The notes beneath the pieces were generated by a model that saw only the letters and a list, made by a program, of their open reading frames with translations, had not been told where the DNA came from and made no database searches. This document shows positions 1 to 53,419 of a DNA stretch of 64,000 nucleotides, in pieces. Made by a program: the position numbers and the translations under genes. The first letter of the stretch is position 1, and the number at the start of each line of letters is the position of its first letter. This stretch comes from Larimichthys crocea (lineage: Eukaryota; Chordata; Actinopteri; Sciaenidae), in contig NC_040027.1 in the NCBI RefSeq assembly GCF_000972845.2, positions 12,763,760 through 12,827,759 on the forward strand, given 5' to 3'.

Positions 1-760
1 GCTCCCCCCTCTGAATATTTTGTTAACAAACTTAATCCTGCCCTTGACTACAAATTGCTTGATGTCATGCGGATCTGTTTTTTTTTTGTTTTTTTTAAGT
101 CTCCGCGAGGGCAAGAGGCGCTGCCATCATCACTAGATTAAAATATCGGACAGATCAGGTGTGCGTCTGTGTGTCTCACATTCACACAAACACACACAGT
201 GGTCTGTAGTGGTTTGTTTATCATTCTGTGCGTTACCATGCCTGGTAGGTTTTGGACAGAGGAGTGATGTAATGCCTATGACTCCACTGGGTGTGAACGG
301 TTAGTTTTAACGAATGGATTAGCTGTGATCACTGAGCTGCCGCTAGGAAGTAACACAATGTCAGGTGACTCTCGTCATACATGAGGTCATGTTAAGTGCA
401 GCTTGAGTACACTTTACTCTGTCGTGAAGATGCACACAATTTACACAGACATCATTTATTTATTATTTTGGAGCTGCGTTGTTGTAGTCCGTGCACACCC
501 CCCACCTTTTAATTTATCCTCCTGTTTCTTTCTTTTCTTTCTTTCTTTCTTCCTCTCTCCCATTCTTTCCTTTTCCCTTCCTACTGCAGTCAGGGATGAC
601 GCATCAGTATTGCTGTGGAGCTTACAGGAAGTGTCGTCTTGATAGGCCAGCGGAGAGGCAGCACAGTAGCAGCCTCTGACATGCGTATGCATTGCTGAAC
701 CACAGCCAGGGAACACTCGCAGCATTTTGATGACATCACCGATACTGACGCCCCCCGCCT

Positions 761-766
761 CCCCCT

Positions 767-808
<42 letters not shown>

Positions 809-818
809 CTCCCTCTCA
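761..818. repeat. (CT)n simple repeat
   Basis: Pyrimidine tract with an uninterrupted CT core at about 777-804 and imperfect edges. A complementary GA tract lies about 75 bp downstream. Confidence 0.9.
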
Positions 819-890
819 GAGAGAAAAGAGCAGGCATCAGTAAAAGAACAAGAGCTAGCTCGGAAGAGGAGGGGCCGCTCGTGAGCAAAT

Positions 891-918
891 AGAGAGAGAG
901 AGAGAGAGGGAGAGAGAG
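891..918. repeat. (GA)n simple repeat
   Basis: AG dinucleotide tract interrupted once by GGG. It is complementary to the CT tract at 761-818, so the two could pair as a hairpin in single strands or RNA. Confidence 0.9.
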
Positions 919-1574
919 CTTTGAGGGGAGGCGGAGGGTGGCTAACGGTGTTCAGTGGGCTAGGACTGGCACACAAACACACGCACACACACGGAGAGAA
1001 GAGGAGAGGGAATATTGCAGTGCATTGTTAAGACTTCTATCGTGTACTGTTCTGTTGCTGTTTCTCTCCTGTCAGGAGCAAAAGTTCTCACGCAGTTTTG
1101 TCCTTTTTTTTTTCGCCTTTTCTGGATTTTTCTGCACTGAAATGTGGATGAGGGACTCTGTGACGGATTGGCAAGTGGGCAGCAGGCGCCAGGGTGGAAT
1201 ACTTCTCTAACTAGCCAGGCTATGCTCTCTCTCCTCTTCTCCCAGCGCAGTTTCACTCTTCAGTGACCAAGGCGGCAGAGGAAACAAACTGGTAGCACTT
1301 TTCTGCCCCCTCGTTTCTCGAGCCGCTGCTCACGCTGTCGTTCAGGATGATGCCTTTGACTAGCACCTGTGGAGGGTAGTGTTCAGCTCCGGTCAGGGCA
1401 GAGGAGCTGCAAATGTGAGAGGTTTATTTTATTTTCATTTTTTTGGGAGAGGGAGAGAGAGGAGTGGAATGTTTGGGTTTCGTGAAATGAAAGTGACAGG
1501 AACCCTGTAAAAAAATAAAATACATTTTTTTAAATTGTGCCTTCTGGTGAAGTCAAACTTTTTCGAGAGCCGCC

Positions 1575-43414
<41,840 letters not shown>

Positions 43415-45290
43415 ACCCAACCCAGTGGTACTGGACTGGACTAGACTGGACAAAAAAAACAACACCCCCGCCCTCCTCCCTGCTCTACACAGACCTCACC
43501 TCAGCTGTAGAGAAAGGGTAGACAGTGAGGGGCTTCAGAGGAGGACGAGAGAGACTCCACCTATAAAGGGCTAAAGGATGTGTGGGAATAACTGTGACTC
43601 TTAATATATATTATTATATGTATGAATGCTTAAAGCTAACATCTTTTCCCAGACTAAGCCAACTTGCAAAATTCAGTTGCAATAAGTCATGTGGTGGTGT
43701 GCCTGGGAGAGGATAAGAGAGGACGCAGTGGGATGATAATTTTTCTCTTTTTTTGTTTTGTTTTTATTTTCTTTATTTCTTTTTTTTTTTCTTTTTGCTG
43801 GATCTGACCTGATGGGCCTATCGTACCAACCCGGCTGCCTCCTCCTCCTCCTCCTGCTCCTTCTCAAGTGGAGGTGGAGTGGCGGTGGCGCCTTGGGCTG
43901 GAAGATGGTAATCGAAGCATGTAAAAAGGAGGTGTCGTATGTGTGAGGACACAACCGTCAAGATTCTTAAGCAAACACAGAAAATCTTGTTTAAAATAAA
44001 AATTTAAAAAAATTACAAAAAAAAAAAGTTTTCAAAAGCATGCTTGAAAGAGAAAAGCACTGCAAGAATATTTTTTTGAGAAATGTATTTTTTATTAGAG
44101 CTAACATCCTAGGTTGTAAATGTTAGGATATTTAACATGTAATTGTAACCCTGTGGGAACTTGTTTGCCTTCAGGGAGTGTAAAAAGAGAAATATATATC
44201 TGTTTATTGATCTGCTTTGAGAGGAGAGTCCCCTTCGACAGGTCTTCACGCAAAACTCACTCTTTAACCAAATAAGTAGCTGCCTTTAGAGACTCTCGAC
44301 TGTGTGATATATATTGGATATTCTGGTATACGCTCACACACAAAATGCATATAATTGCACACAGGTGCAGACTGGCTACAACTCATTATGGAAACATAAC
44401 TTATTTTACTCTGTATATATTTTAGAAAATGTATAGTGTAAAACCAGTATTTTTCCCTTGTACTTTTGTGTAATGCACTGTTCATCCGAATAGGATGTAT
44501 GTATAAAGCTAATGTGATGAGAGAAAGCCAAGACCAGATTTGAGTCATTAATGATCCGCTCCACCTTTCTTTCTTTCTTTTTTGTTTTGTCATCTAATCA
44601 CACGAACTTCAAAAACTTCCCAAAGGCTGCCTTGGTGTTTGGTTGTGGTCTTGCAAAAAAAAAAAAAAAGGGGGTCAGGGTTGATTTGGGGACAAGCCCG
44701 CCTGTCTGCCTTCGTGGACGGTGTTTGGCATGGGAGATCTAATGTAGCCTTCATCTCCTGTTTGGACCACGCCGATCCAGCCAAGTCATTATGCATTCCT
44801 TCTCTCCACTGTGATCTTTTTCCTTTAGCACGTCACCCCTTGCCTTCCCCCTTCCTCCAAGCGTAGGCGCCGCTTAAAGCCTCATGATATAAGGGGAGAC
44901 TTAAAAAAAAAACAAAGGTTTGCGTTTGTCCATGTAGGTTGATCACGTTGCAAAGTGGCGCTCATCCTCGGCTACATCATTGAAGCTGCGCTATGCTTTC
45001 AGAATGGCCCTACTTGCTGCTGTGACTGCAGGACATGAATCATTATCTGAATGCTTTCTGAAAATCTTGTCATGGCACATTGTAACAGTCACTGTACTCA
45101 TTCCTCAGAGAGCTTTCCCCCCCTCCCCCTGCTTGTCTGGTACATTTGAATGCTGTTCTTAATTATTTAATGAATATATTATTTACCTGGAAGATGTTTT
45201 AATGTAGAGGTGCATTATACTTTTTTTTTTTTCTTGTTCACTCACATACCAGCCTTCTCTCTGGATAAATAAAAACCTAATCATACAGTA
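43415..45290 (+). other. fryl: fryl 3'UTR with two candidate poly(A) signals
   Basis: Non-coding sequence after the stop codon. AATAAA occurs at 43995-44000 and again at 45268-45273. The second is followed by ordinary intergenic sequence and probably marks the distal 3' end. T-rich and A-rich runs (43740-43800, 44656-44670, 45222-45233) are present. The 3' end position is inferred. Confidence 0.6.
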
Positions 45291-45338
45291 CAAGCTTTGT
45301 CTTTAATCATGTTTCCACAGTTTTAACTTTGTTATTAA

Positions 45339-45993
45339 AGGTCCAGTGTGTGAGGATTTATCTGAAACTTGCTTCCCCTTCCAAGTGTGTAGGAAAAACT
45401 ACAGTGGTCCTGCAACATGCAAAAATTATGAAATGCTTTAACCACTGACAGTATAAAGAATGGACAGTGTATGTGTGATCTCGCCCACAGGTTTCTGATG
45501 AGCCATCTTGAAGTGCCAACATGTTGGATGTACCGCTTCCCCTTCCTGGCTAACCTAAACATCTGCACAGAGGTAGGCTGAATGACGTCTAGGTGCTCAA
45601 ACAAAGACACCTTTAACAACACTTACCTGTCAATCAAGTGTCCACATTGTTAATTATGCATTAATAATTTGAACAGGTGAGTTCTATATAAAAAATAATC
45701 ACTCAGTACAGTTGTCATGAACGAAGAAATTAGCTATAGAGACCAAAACTTTTTTGTACCAGGCTGTAAACATGTTTATTTAACATGGGGACTTATGGAG
45801 AGAGACTCATTTTGTAGCCAGCCTCAAGTGGATGTTTGAGGAACTGCAGTTTTTTGCATTTCCACATTGTTCTAACTTCAGGAAGGAGGTCTGCACCACC
45901 TGTAGATTTTTAAAAAACTCATTCGATGTAGTCTTCAGGCATTTATACACTAACGAAAACATTTATTCAGCCAAAAACCCCACACACTGAACC
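45339..45993. mobile_element. MITE-like element with terminal inverted repeats
   Basis: About 655 bp bounded by inverted ends: left aggtccagtgtgtgagg and right (reverse complement) ggttcagtgtgtgggg. TTAA lies directly outside each end (45335-45338 and 45994-45997). Internal segments (ccttccaagtgtgtagga near the left, ttatacactaacgaaaac near the right) match a non-autonomous DNA element I recognise from many teleost genomes. It has no transposase. The family name is uncertain; the TTAA flanks could be target duplications or chance. Confidence 0.75.
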
Positions 45994-46517
45994 TTAAGTG
46001 CTTGTTGTTGAAATATAGCAGTGTTTGAGGTAAAACTAGCAGAATTACAGCACTCTAGATCAGCCTGGAGCTTGTTCATGTCCATCTCCCAGAGTGCACA
46101 TTAAAGTTAACAGGACTTGAACTAGAGTACAGCTGAATGAGGAAAAGCTCTTAGGCCCTGCAGAAACATGAATTCTGTTATAGCCTGTAGTTCTTATGAC
46201 CCACTTGGCCCCAACTAGAGACAGGTCAGGGTACGGCTGCAATAAAAATTACAATTCTCACTGCAAGGAGCGCTTCAAGGAAGGAAGTTCAAACCATAGT
46301 CTTAAATATTGAGCTTTTCCGTCTATTATGCTCATCGACAGGAGGTAGTTATTGAGTTCAATGGGGCTACATTAGCATAGCTCTCTTTCCCAAGGCAACA
46401 TATTCGTTAAGATTTGAAGTGTTGGCATAATTTTAGTTGCCTTTTCCGCCCCCGATAACATTTCAGTAGATAGTTTTGAGTGAAATGAACATGTCAGTAC
46501 AAAGTGCAAGGTAGACA

Positions 46518-46523
46518 TTTATT
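46518..46523 (-). other. zar1: zar1 polyadenylation signal
   Basis: AATAAA on the minus strand about 170 bp downstream of the zar1 stop codon. It fits a short 3'UTR ending near 46500. Confidence 0.6.
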
Positions 46524-46689
46524 ACATTTCCACGTGTGTGGTGCTTACCATTAATTTCATCAACACAAAACAGGCATGAAACTAAGACTTGAAACATCAA
46601 ATATTTTGTTTTGCATCCAAGATGCCATTATTATTGCATCTGCAAATATCCCCCACAGAACATGGGCAGAGTTCAGTCGAGAAGCCCTC

Positions 46690-49042
46690 CTACACGATGT
46701 ACTTGAAGCTGAAAGTGCTCTCACAGGAGAGCCGCTTGCCTTTGCATCTGCCGCACAAGTCCTGTCTGTGGGGCCGCTTGGGGTCGACGTGGCGTTGCGT
46801 CATTGCACAGGAACAACGCGCTTTGTTGCATGTCTGGAAAGAAAAACTGGTTTTAAAAATTGTGACATGAGTGGTTTTAAAGTTTAAAAAAAAAGCTGGA
46901 AACTTACATGACATGTGATGTCCTCAACGCGGTATGGGTTAAAGTCCTTTTGGCATTTCCTACAGTACTGTTTGAAGTAAACCTGGAACACACCATACTT
47001 CAGTTAGGGCAGCAGATTCAAATTATAGATTCTGGCCACCAATGTGACGAGTTTCCATCTGGAAACTAAAGATCAGATACAAAGTAGACACCAATTTCTA
47101 CTAAAGATCACTTGACTGAGTCTGGGTTGCTTCACATATAGAAAAGTTAAAGTTCTCACCTTGTTTGTGCCCTGAACACACCAAACATAGGCGCTCTCCC
47201 ATCGCAGATTGCATTCTCTGCAGTGATAATATCCGTACTTCTGTTCCAGAAACTGATAAATAAAAAGGCAAAATCAGTGAGTCTGTTCTCTCCCCTCAAT
47301 GTTAATGACTAATCTTAAAAAAAGGAGTTTAAGCTCTGTTCATCTTCAGTCCTCACACCAAACTTGCAGATAGCTAGATTTGGATTATTCTGAGGAGATG
47401 CATCTTAAATTTTATTGCCTTACTTCTGGGAAAATTACCTTATGTTAGAACAAGGCAGATATAAACCAAAGCACGGACAGGCTTTATGTCATCTGACATT
47501 TCTGGAGTTGCCAGTGAATTATGACTGATAATTTTAAAAATTGGATTTAAACCAAAGTGAGTTTATATCTTAAACAGGAAACCTTCCAGATCTATAATGT
47601 CAGTAAAGTCTCCACAACTCCTACATCGAAGAGATTTCATAATTAACTGAGAGACGCCGGACTAACTTTAACATAGGTTTAACTTTATAAATCAACTTTA
47701 CTTTAAGATGATGATTTTTAACCCTGCAGTGTTTTGCTTATTACCATTGGGCCACTGGTTAGCTCTGAAACAACTCATTTGAACTCGTATTTACTTTGAG
47801 ACTTGTTTTATTAGGTAGTTTGTTGCTTATGTTTCATCTTAAAAATTGTTTAAGTTGTTAGTTTTCATGTTAAAGAGTATCTCAGCAAGAGTTTGTTGCT
47901 ACAGAGACAGGTGTCGAAAGAACCACTTAATCTGTCCTCAAGACCGGTGTTTCGGTTTAACGAGCGACCGTGTTAACTAGCGACCGTTAGCCGAATGCAT
48001 CCATGGTTGTCGTAGTTAGTTGCTGATGTAACTATGACAACCACAGATACATTTAGGCTTAACGGTCGCCAATTTACAGGGTCGCTCAATAAACCGAAAC
48101 ACCAGGCTTCTCGGATAAAATAATTAGCCTAATGACTAACATTTTTTTTGAACTTATGAATGTTAATGTGCGGCGGTACATGACTTAAACATCCTCACAT
48201 TTTAAATGTTTAGCTTAATTTAGCGGTTAACGGTCGTCCTGTTTGAATTAACGGTCGTCCTGTTTGAATTAACGGTCGTCCTGTTTGAATTAACGGTCGT
48301 TCACCTGGAACCTCACGCGCGCCCTGCCCTTTGACTCCTCCGCCGGCAGCACGTCGTCACTCTTCGGCCCCTCCGTCGGCGCCACAGCTTCACTCTTCAC
48401 CTGTTGTTGCATGGACTTCACCTTTTTGCGCTGGTCTGACATCTTCGCGGTCTTTCCATCCTCCTCACCTGCCTGGTCGTCGTCGTCTTCACTCGTCTTC
48501 CCGTCGCCTCTCCTCGCGGACTCCGGTGGCTCCCCGCCGGGCGGCTCTCCGGTCTGCGCCTCGCCGCTGGTCGCTTCTATATTGTTGTTCTCGTCCACCA
48601 GGAAGGAGGTGACGCTTCTGTAGGCGACCGGGGAATACACGGCGAGGGTGCGGGGGTAACGCACGCCGCCCGCTGTCATGGGGCTGCCGGGTGTCGTCGG
48701 CTCCTGCCTCCGCTTGCGCCTGAAGTCTCGCTTCAAGGCCACCAGGGTCCTCGGGCCGATGGCGCACTGCACCGAGGCGTCTCTCTTCGGGTTGACCTGC
48801 ACCGCCACATCTTTAGTGTTCGCCTTCCTGAGCCTCGGGGTGAGTTTGGGGTTGATTTTAGACAAGATGGACTTCAGCTGGGCGCGCTGGTGGTTGTTAA
48901 AGGCGTCCGAGGTGTCTCCATAGTGGGAGAGGTAACTTTTATACTTCCACCCGGCGTCTTTAGGCCTGGGGTATCTGCCCGTGTACGGGTTGTAAGATGA
49001 ATAGAAATAGCTGTCGACTGGCTCGTCACCATACGTTGCCAT
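46690..49042 (-). CDS. zar1: Zygote arrest protein 1, four coding exons
   Basis: Maternal-effect RNA-binding protein of oocytes. In the family the C-terminal zinc-binding domain binds 3'UTR translation-control sequences and holds maternal mRNAs dormant until meiotic maturation. Exons on the minus strand: 49042-48305, 47252-47160, 46982-46908, 46833-46690 (stop TAG at 46692-46690), all phase 0; 349 aa. The N-terminal part carries the family blocks MATYGDEP, HQRAQLKSILSKINPKLTPR and KANTKDVAVQVNP, then an acidic variable linker. The C-terminal about 103 aa start FLEQKYGYYHCRECN and hold CxxC-type cysteine pairs (HCREC, YCRKC, CHTC, CSC, LCGRC) and HVDPKRPHRQDLCGRCKGK. I chose the second ATG, as in zebrafish; an in-frame ATG three codons upstream (49051) would add MNK. 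ZAR1 is preferred over ZAR1L because of linkage to fryl and slc10a4. Confidence 0.93.
47946..48103. mobile_element. foldback (near-palindromic) element in zar1 intron 1
   Basis: Two arms of about 74 bp, starting ggtgtttcggttta on both sides, are inverted copies at roughly 80% identity around a short centre (ttagttgctgatg). No open frame and no obvious target duplication. It is probably a MITE-like foldback element of unknown family. Confidence 0.8.
48227..48301. repeat. 21-bp tandem repeat abutting zar1 exon 1 donor
   Basis: Three complete copies of ttaacggtcgtcctgtttga plus one base (starts 48227, 48248, 48269) and a partial fourth at 48290. It ends 1-2 bp from the zar1 exon 1 donor dinucleotide (48303-48304), inside intron 1. 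The ttaacggtcg core also occurs in the nearby foldback element. Confidence 0.9.
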
Positions 49043-49051
49043 TTTGTTCAA

Positions 49052-49185
49052 CCAACCAAACCACGGTAGGTGTAGCTATTTAAATAGATTGGGCATCACG
49101 CGCTCTGTCATTAGGCCCAATTAACACCAGGTGTGGTCACCAAAAAACAGCAGACACGTGACAAAGTATGCATGTTTAAGTTTCT
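49052..49185 (-). promoter_or_regulatory. zar1: zar1 proximal promoter with oocyte-type motifs
   Basis: The space between the zar1 start and the predicted slc10a4 3' end is about 130 bp. On the minus strand it contains a TATA-like TATTTAAAT (about 49075-49083), TAATTG (49123-49118, a NOBOX-type element), and E-boxes CACCTG (49133-49128) and CACGTG (49160-49155). NOBOX and FIGLA/E-box sites are known features of vertebrate oocyte promoters. The motifs are short, so functional status is inferred. Confidence 0.45.
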
Positions 49186-49192
49186 ATACACA

Positions 49193-49198
49193 TTTATT
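49193..49198 (-). other. slc10a4: slc10a4 polyadenylation signal
   Basis: AATAAA on the minus strand, about 350 bp after the slc10a4 stop. It implies a 3' end near 49180, close to zar1. Confidence 0.6.
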
Positions 49199-49548
49199 GT
49201 CTTGATACATTTGGAATATACACATATTGTACATTTTGGAGCACAGATACTGGATTGGCACCAACTTTTGGTCACTTTTTTTTTTTGCCCTCTCCAGTTT
49301 TAAAGCACCTTGAAACTAAATGCTGTCATGCTTTTGATGGTTTAATGTTCTTTTCACAGACTGAAGCTTTTACATGTGACACAGCAATGATTTCAAACGT
49401 TCATCATATATTTGACATGACTTTGTTGGGCAAATAAATGACATAAAGCACCTTTTTTTTCAGCAGTCGGATCAGTGATAAACATTCTGGATTTCCCTGC
49501 ATAGTCTCTGTTTTTTAATTCATGATGGATCCACTTGCAGGTTGCACC

Positions 49549-51458
49549 TCAAACAGGAGTTGGGTCAGGAGGACAGGGGTCCAACATGATGGTGTTTGGG
49601 TCACTCACTGTCACGGCACCGTAAGATGCGTCAAAGTCCTCATCTTCAAACCTTTGATATCCTATATCCTCGCCGTCCTTTATGGGGTCTGGTTTGTGCA
49701 GCACCTTCTTCCTGTACACCCTGTAGGCCAGGATGAAAATGCCGGCCTCTGCCGCTTGGAACAGGGCGTACAGCAGAGGGAACATGTACATCCCACCCAT
49801 CAGCTGAGGTGGAAAAGCCAGCTTCAGGATGGCAGTGCACAGCTGCACGTTCTGGCATCCCGTCTCCAGAGAGACTGACCTGCGGCAGTTTGGAGGCAGG
49901 TCAAAGAGCACGGCCAGGCCGTAGCCTGCAGCGTAGCCGCACAGGGGCATCAGGACAGCCACCACGTAGACTGAGGGCGGGATGGTGGACAGGAGATCCG
50001 GCCCAAGCATTGCTCCGGTTAGGATGAAGAGCATCACGAGGGTGACCAGGAGAGACCACAGAGAAGCCTGAAAAGACACAATGTTTCATGATGAGGGTTA
50101 TTTAAATGTAGTGGGCACTTTTAATGTATCTGCTGCAAGGTCAAGATTGTAGCTTCTGGGGGAAACTGTGGATTTTGTGCCATATAACTGACTTTTGAAA
50201 CACATGGCTGGAATCCCAATCATGGCATCTCTGCTGCTTAATCTTACAGTGTACTGTAACTGATGTGACCCTCCCTCATGTGTGGCTTTTATCAGAAATG
50301 TGAGGGAGGAGCTCTTCCTGACACAGAGCCTCTGATGTCACGGTCAGCATCTATGTAAGGCAGGGGAAATTACGCAGTGCGCTTTTGTGCGCAAAAGCTA
50401 CTCCTTAACCCAAAGTACCCAGACACAAAATTGAATTATTCAAAACATTGAACTTAAGTGGAGGAGTAACTCTGAGAAATGGCTCCTGTTTAAATTACCT
50501 TTAAAACTTTGTCGGCCACACGCGTGTAGCGGTACCTCAGCAGAACTCCTAAACCAATGGGGATGAGAGTGCTGCACAGGGTCAGGATGATGGCCCCGAA
50601 CGGCATGAGGTTCACCACAGGTGTGTTGATCCAGGCTCGGCTGTAGATCCACAAACACAGCGGCATCAGCACGAGCGCCAGCAGGGTTGAGGATATAGTC
50701 ATGATGATGCTGTGGAGAGGAGCGCAAAGACGCACCGTTACGGCAGCAATAAGGGATGAACGCGGTTCATTTTGGTGAAGTTATATCTCACTGATTTTGG
50801 GGAAGTATATAGAGCTATAGAGTCATGCGTAAAGTTGATCAAACTCTGTTATATGCGTGCGTAATTTACCAAACATTACGCGCAAAGCAGATTATGGTTC
50901 AATAACTTAACTGGCTACATGTGGTTTTTCTATATGAGCACAGCATATCTACCTTAGATTCATCTCCCCGTGCACCAGCAGAGACATGATGTTTGATAAG
51001 TTTCCTCCCGGGCAGCAGCCACAGAGGAGAACAGCCATCGCTGCCACATCATCCAGAGAGAAGGCTAAAGCCAACAGAAAGGCCACCAAGGGCATGATAA
51101 CAAACTGACACACCAGTGCCAGCAGCACCCCGATGGGTCTGCGGATGTGTTCTCCGAGCTGGCTAACGTCCACCGTGCAGCCCAGCCCCAGCATCGTGAA
51201 GCAAAGAACAAGTCCCACAAATACATTGATTCCGTGACTGAGCGGGGAATCCCAAAAGGCAGGCATCAGGTGAGGGGATTCCGTCGGCGGAGCGGCCATG
51301 AAGTCAGCAACAACGGCAGTCCTGAATTTGCTGGCTTCGTGGAATATGGCACGAACTAATCCAGCCATGGCGGTGTCCTCTGGAGAATCCACAACTTGCT
51401 TCAAAGTGAAAAAGCCAGCGTTTTGTGCGTCGCCACCCAACAGGCTGGAGTTCTCCAT
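49549..51458 (-). CDS. slc10a4: Sodium/bile acid cotransporter 4 (SLC10A4), three coding exons
   Basis: Multi-pass membrane protein of the SLC10 family. In mammals SLC10A4 sits on synaptic vesicles of cholinergic and monoaminergic neurons and is not a classic bile-acid carrier. Exons on the minus strand: 51458-50953, 50709-50499, 50067-49549; phases agree; 411 aa (human about 437). The first about 70 residues are a poorly conserved extracellular tail with one N-glycosylation sequon (MENSS). About nine hydrophobic segments follow. Hallmarks are CFTMLGLGCTVDV, LLCGCCPGGNLSNIMSLL, MTISSTLLALVLMPLCLWIY, GYAAGYGLAVLF, ETGCQNVQLCTAILKLAFPP and MYMFPLLYALFQAAEAGIF. A cytoplasmic acidic tail ends in PTPV. 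The CCPGG and ETGxQN regions match the family's core and substrate-site helices. Confidence 0.95.
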
Positions 51459-51735
51459 GGCGCAACAGGAGGACTGAGGCTCGCCGATCGGTTGTTCGTG
51501 CGTAAAATGATTCCCCTAGTGGCGCACTGTCACTAATACGAAAGCGCGGAGGATCCAGTGGTCGGAGGATGTGATGGTGCCATGGCACTGATAGTCTTAA
51601 AGCGACTCACTGAGTCAGACTGGTGCCACGGATTGGCTAACTGATAGACGCACATAGCTGGAGGGAGTCTGCACACGGTCTTCAGCCTCAGTGAGTGAGT
51701 GGATGGACGGACCAATCAATAACGGCCAGGCTGCC

Positions 51736-51744
51736 CTTTTTATA
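51736..51744 (-). promoter_or_regulatory. slc10a4: slc10a4 TATA box
   Basis: TATAAAAAG on the minus strand, preceded by a GC-rich stretch (gcggagcgtgg). It lies 278 bp upstream of the ATG, implying a start site near 51710 and a 5'UTR of about 250 nt. Confidence 0.65.
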
Positions 51745-53419
51745 CCACGCTCCGCTCCGTATAAGGAAAAAGGTCCCCGAAATATCAATCTAATAATTTA
51801 ATATTGACAGTTTTCCATTTGGAAAATTGCTTCCAGTCCAACAGAGGCTGTTCTGTAGAATTATAAAGACCATCAAGTCACGAGAAATAAAGCTGCAGTG
51901 AGGACAGCTGTTTGTCGAGGTTGGGTAAGCTCAGCCTACATCAATGACAATCTTTATACGAGTGCAGCAAACTGTAAAAATCTGCCTTTTGTTGGAGCTG
52001 CGCATTACGCACGAACTTTACGGTGCGCAGGTCTCATGTTTGATTCAATAGAGGGTTATTAATGTAGGTTATTATAGCTGAAGAGTCTGTTAAACATGAA
52101 GCTGTCAGCTGAGATCATCTGATTCTGTCAGGGCTGCTGCTGGAAATAGACAAGGTGCTGCAGATCACTGCGGAGTAACCTGAACATGATGATGTTGGTG
52201 TCTTTAAGAATACTACTATATGTTTTCAATGCATTGACGACGTATGATGCTGCTGAAGCTTAGTTGTTGGGTCATTTAAATTCTAGTAATAGCTAATATT
52301 TTCTGATTTTAAAATGAAATATGCAGAGTAATGTTTGTAATACATGTTCATACAGCAAATATAGTGTTTATTACTTACATTTAAATGCAGAACTAGACTC
52401 TACAGCCTCGTTTTGATACAGTTTCAATTCATCAATCTGTGTTAAACAGTCCATCAGTTTGTTAAAGCAACAAACTATCTTCAGGTTCTTTCTTTTTTTA
52501 GGTCAGACAACACAAGTTAAATGTACAATATTGTGTCCGTCTCGCATGAAGTTTGACTTGACTGTTTCTACTTTATCTGTGTCTCTGCAGCCAACAGGAC
52601 ATCATCTCAGAGTAACTCCTGTACATCAGGTACCACATACAAGAGGAAGCAGAGCGTCCACAGATAATAAATACGCTGACTACACGCACGTCTTCAGGGC
52701 ACTGAGGCCGGAGTGGGACGGGACAGTTTGCACCAGTCAGTGACTCAGGCTTTCATCTGTCTCCTCCCATTCCCAGCGACACACACCATTAACCAGCCGG
52801 GACACTCCATGTACGTAAGCAACAGCTGTGCGTGTGTGCAGAATATATAATGTGTCACCTTCTACTTTAAAAGCTGTAAGACATCCAGCATCCAAAAATG
52901 ATGACGGTGCACTATAAATAAACGCAACAAGTCTGCTACTGTCAGTGAAAGATTGGCACACAAGAGAGTTTGAGCGATCAAACCTATGAGTGAGCCTGAT
53001 TTATACGTCTAGTAAAAACAAAAAGTGTGAGCACAAAGCGGTGTAGAGAGAGGGCGAGTATTAGAGATCACACAGGTACAGATGAATAAACTCAGACTAA
53101 GGCTGTGTGAGTGTGTTTCACAGCTTTCTCTGCCTGCTGTTTGTATCCTTCAAACAAACTCTAACTGAAACATTGAAATACTTTGGATTTGACCTAGAAG
53201 TGAGTCGTTGTACCTTCAGACCTCGCCAGGTTCTTTTCCCAGTGTTGTGATTTATCCACAGGCATAAGGGAAAAACAGATTTTCTGCCCTTTGGATAAAA
53301 GTGGTTAGCATCGATGCACCCTTTGTTTTCAAGTGCAGAGAATCTGTCAAGAACGCTGGAGCGAGTGTATAGTTTGATCTCAGTGCACATGAAATCAGTA
53401 CTTGCGCTTAACTCTTTGA
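51745..53419. other. slc10a4-slain2 intergenic region
   Basis: About 1.7 kb between the slc10a4 promoter and a SINE. No exon, RNA gene or strong motif was recognised. It may hold slc10a4 neuronal enhancers, but nothing in the sequence shows that. Confidence 0.5.

Larger units (their letters stand above)
1..1574 (+). promoter_or_regulatory. fryl: fryl upstream / putative promoter and 5'UTR region
   Basis: This stretch precedes the first fryl coding exon, whose ATG is at 1575 in a good context (GCCGCC before it). I see no coding exon in it. It holds a long CT tract (about 761-818) and a GA tract (891-918), purine/pyrimidine-rich sequence that is common around vertebrate promoters. The transcription start is not visible and no canonical TATA box was found at a sensible distance. 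Calling it a promoter is inference from position only. Non-coding 5'UTR exons could lie here. Confidence 0.35.

Noticed and set aside
590..988. 132-codon minus-strand open frame upstream of fryl
   Set aside because: Its Arg/Glu and Ser/Leu runs come from the CT and GA simple repeats.
48331..48923. Plus-strand open frames over zar1 exon 1
   Set aside because: GC-rich antisense of a conserved zar1 exon; no homology recognised.
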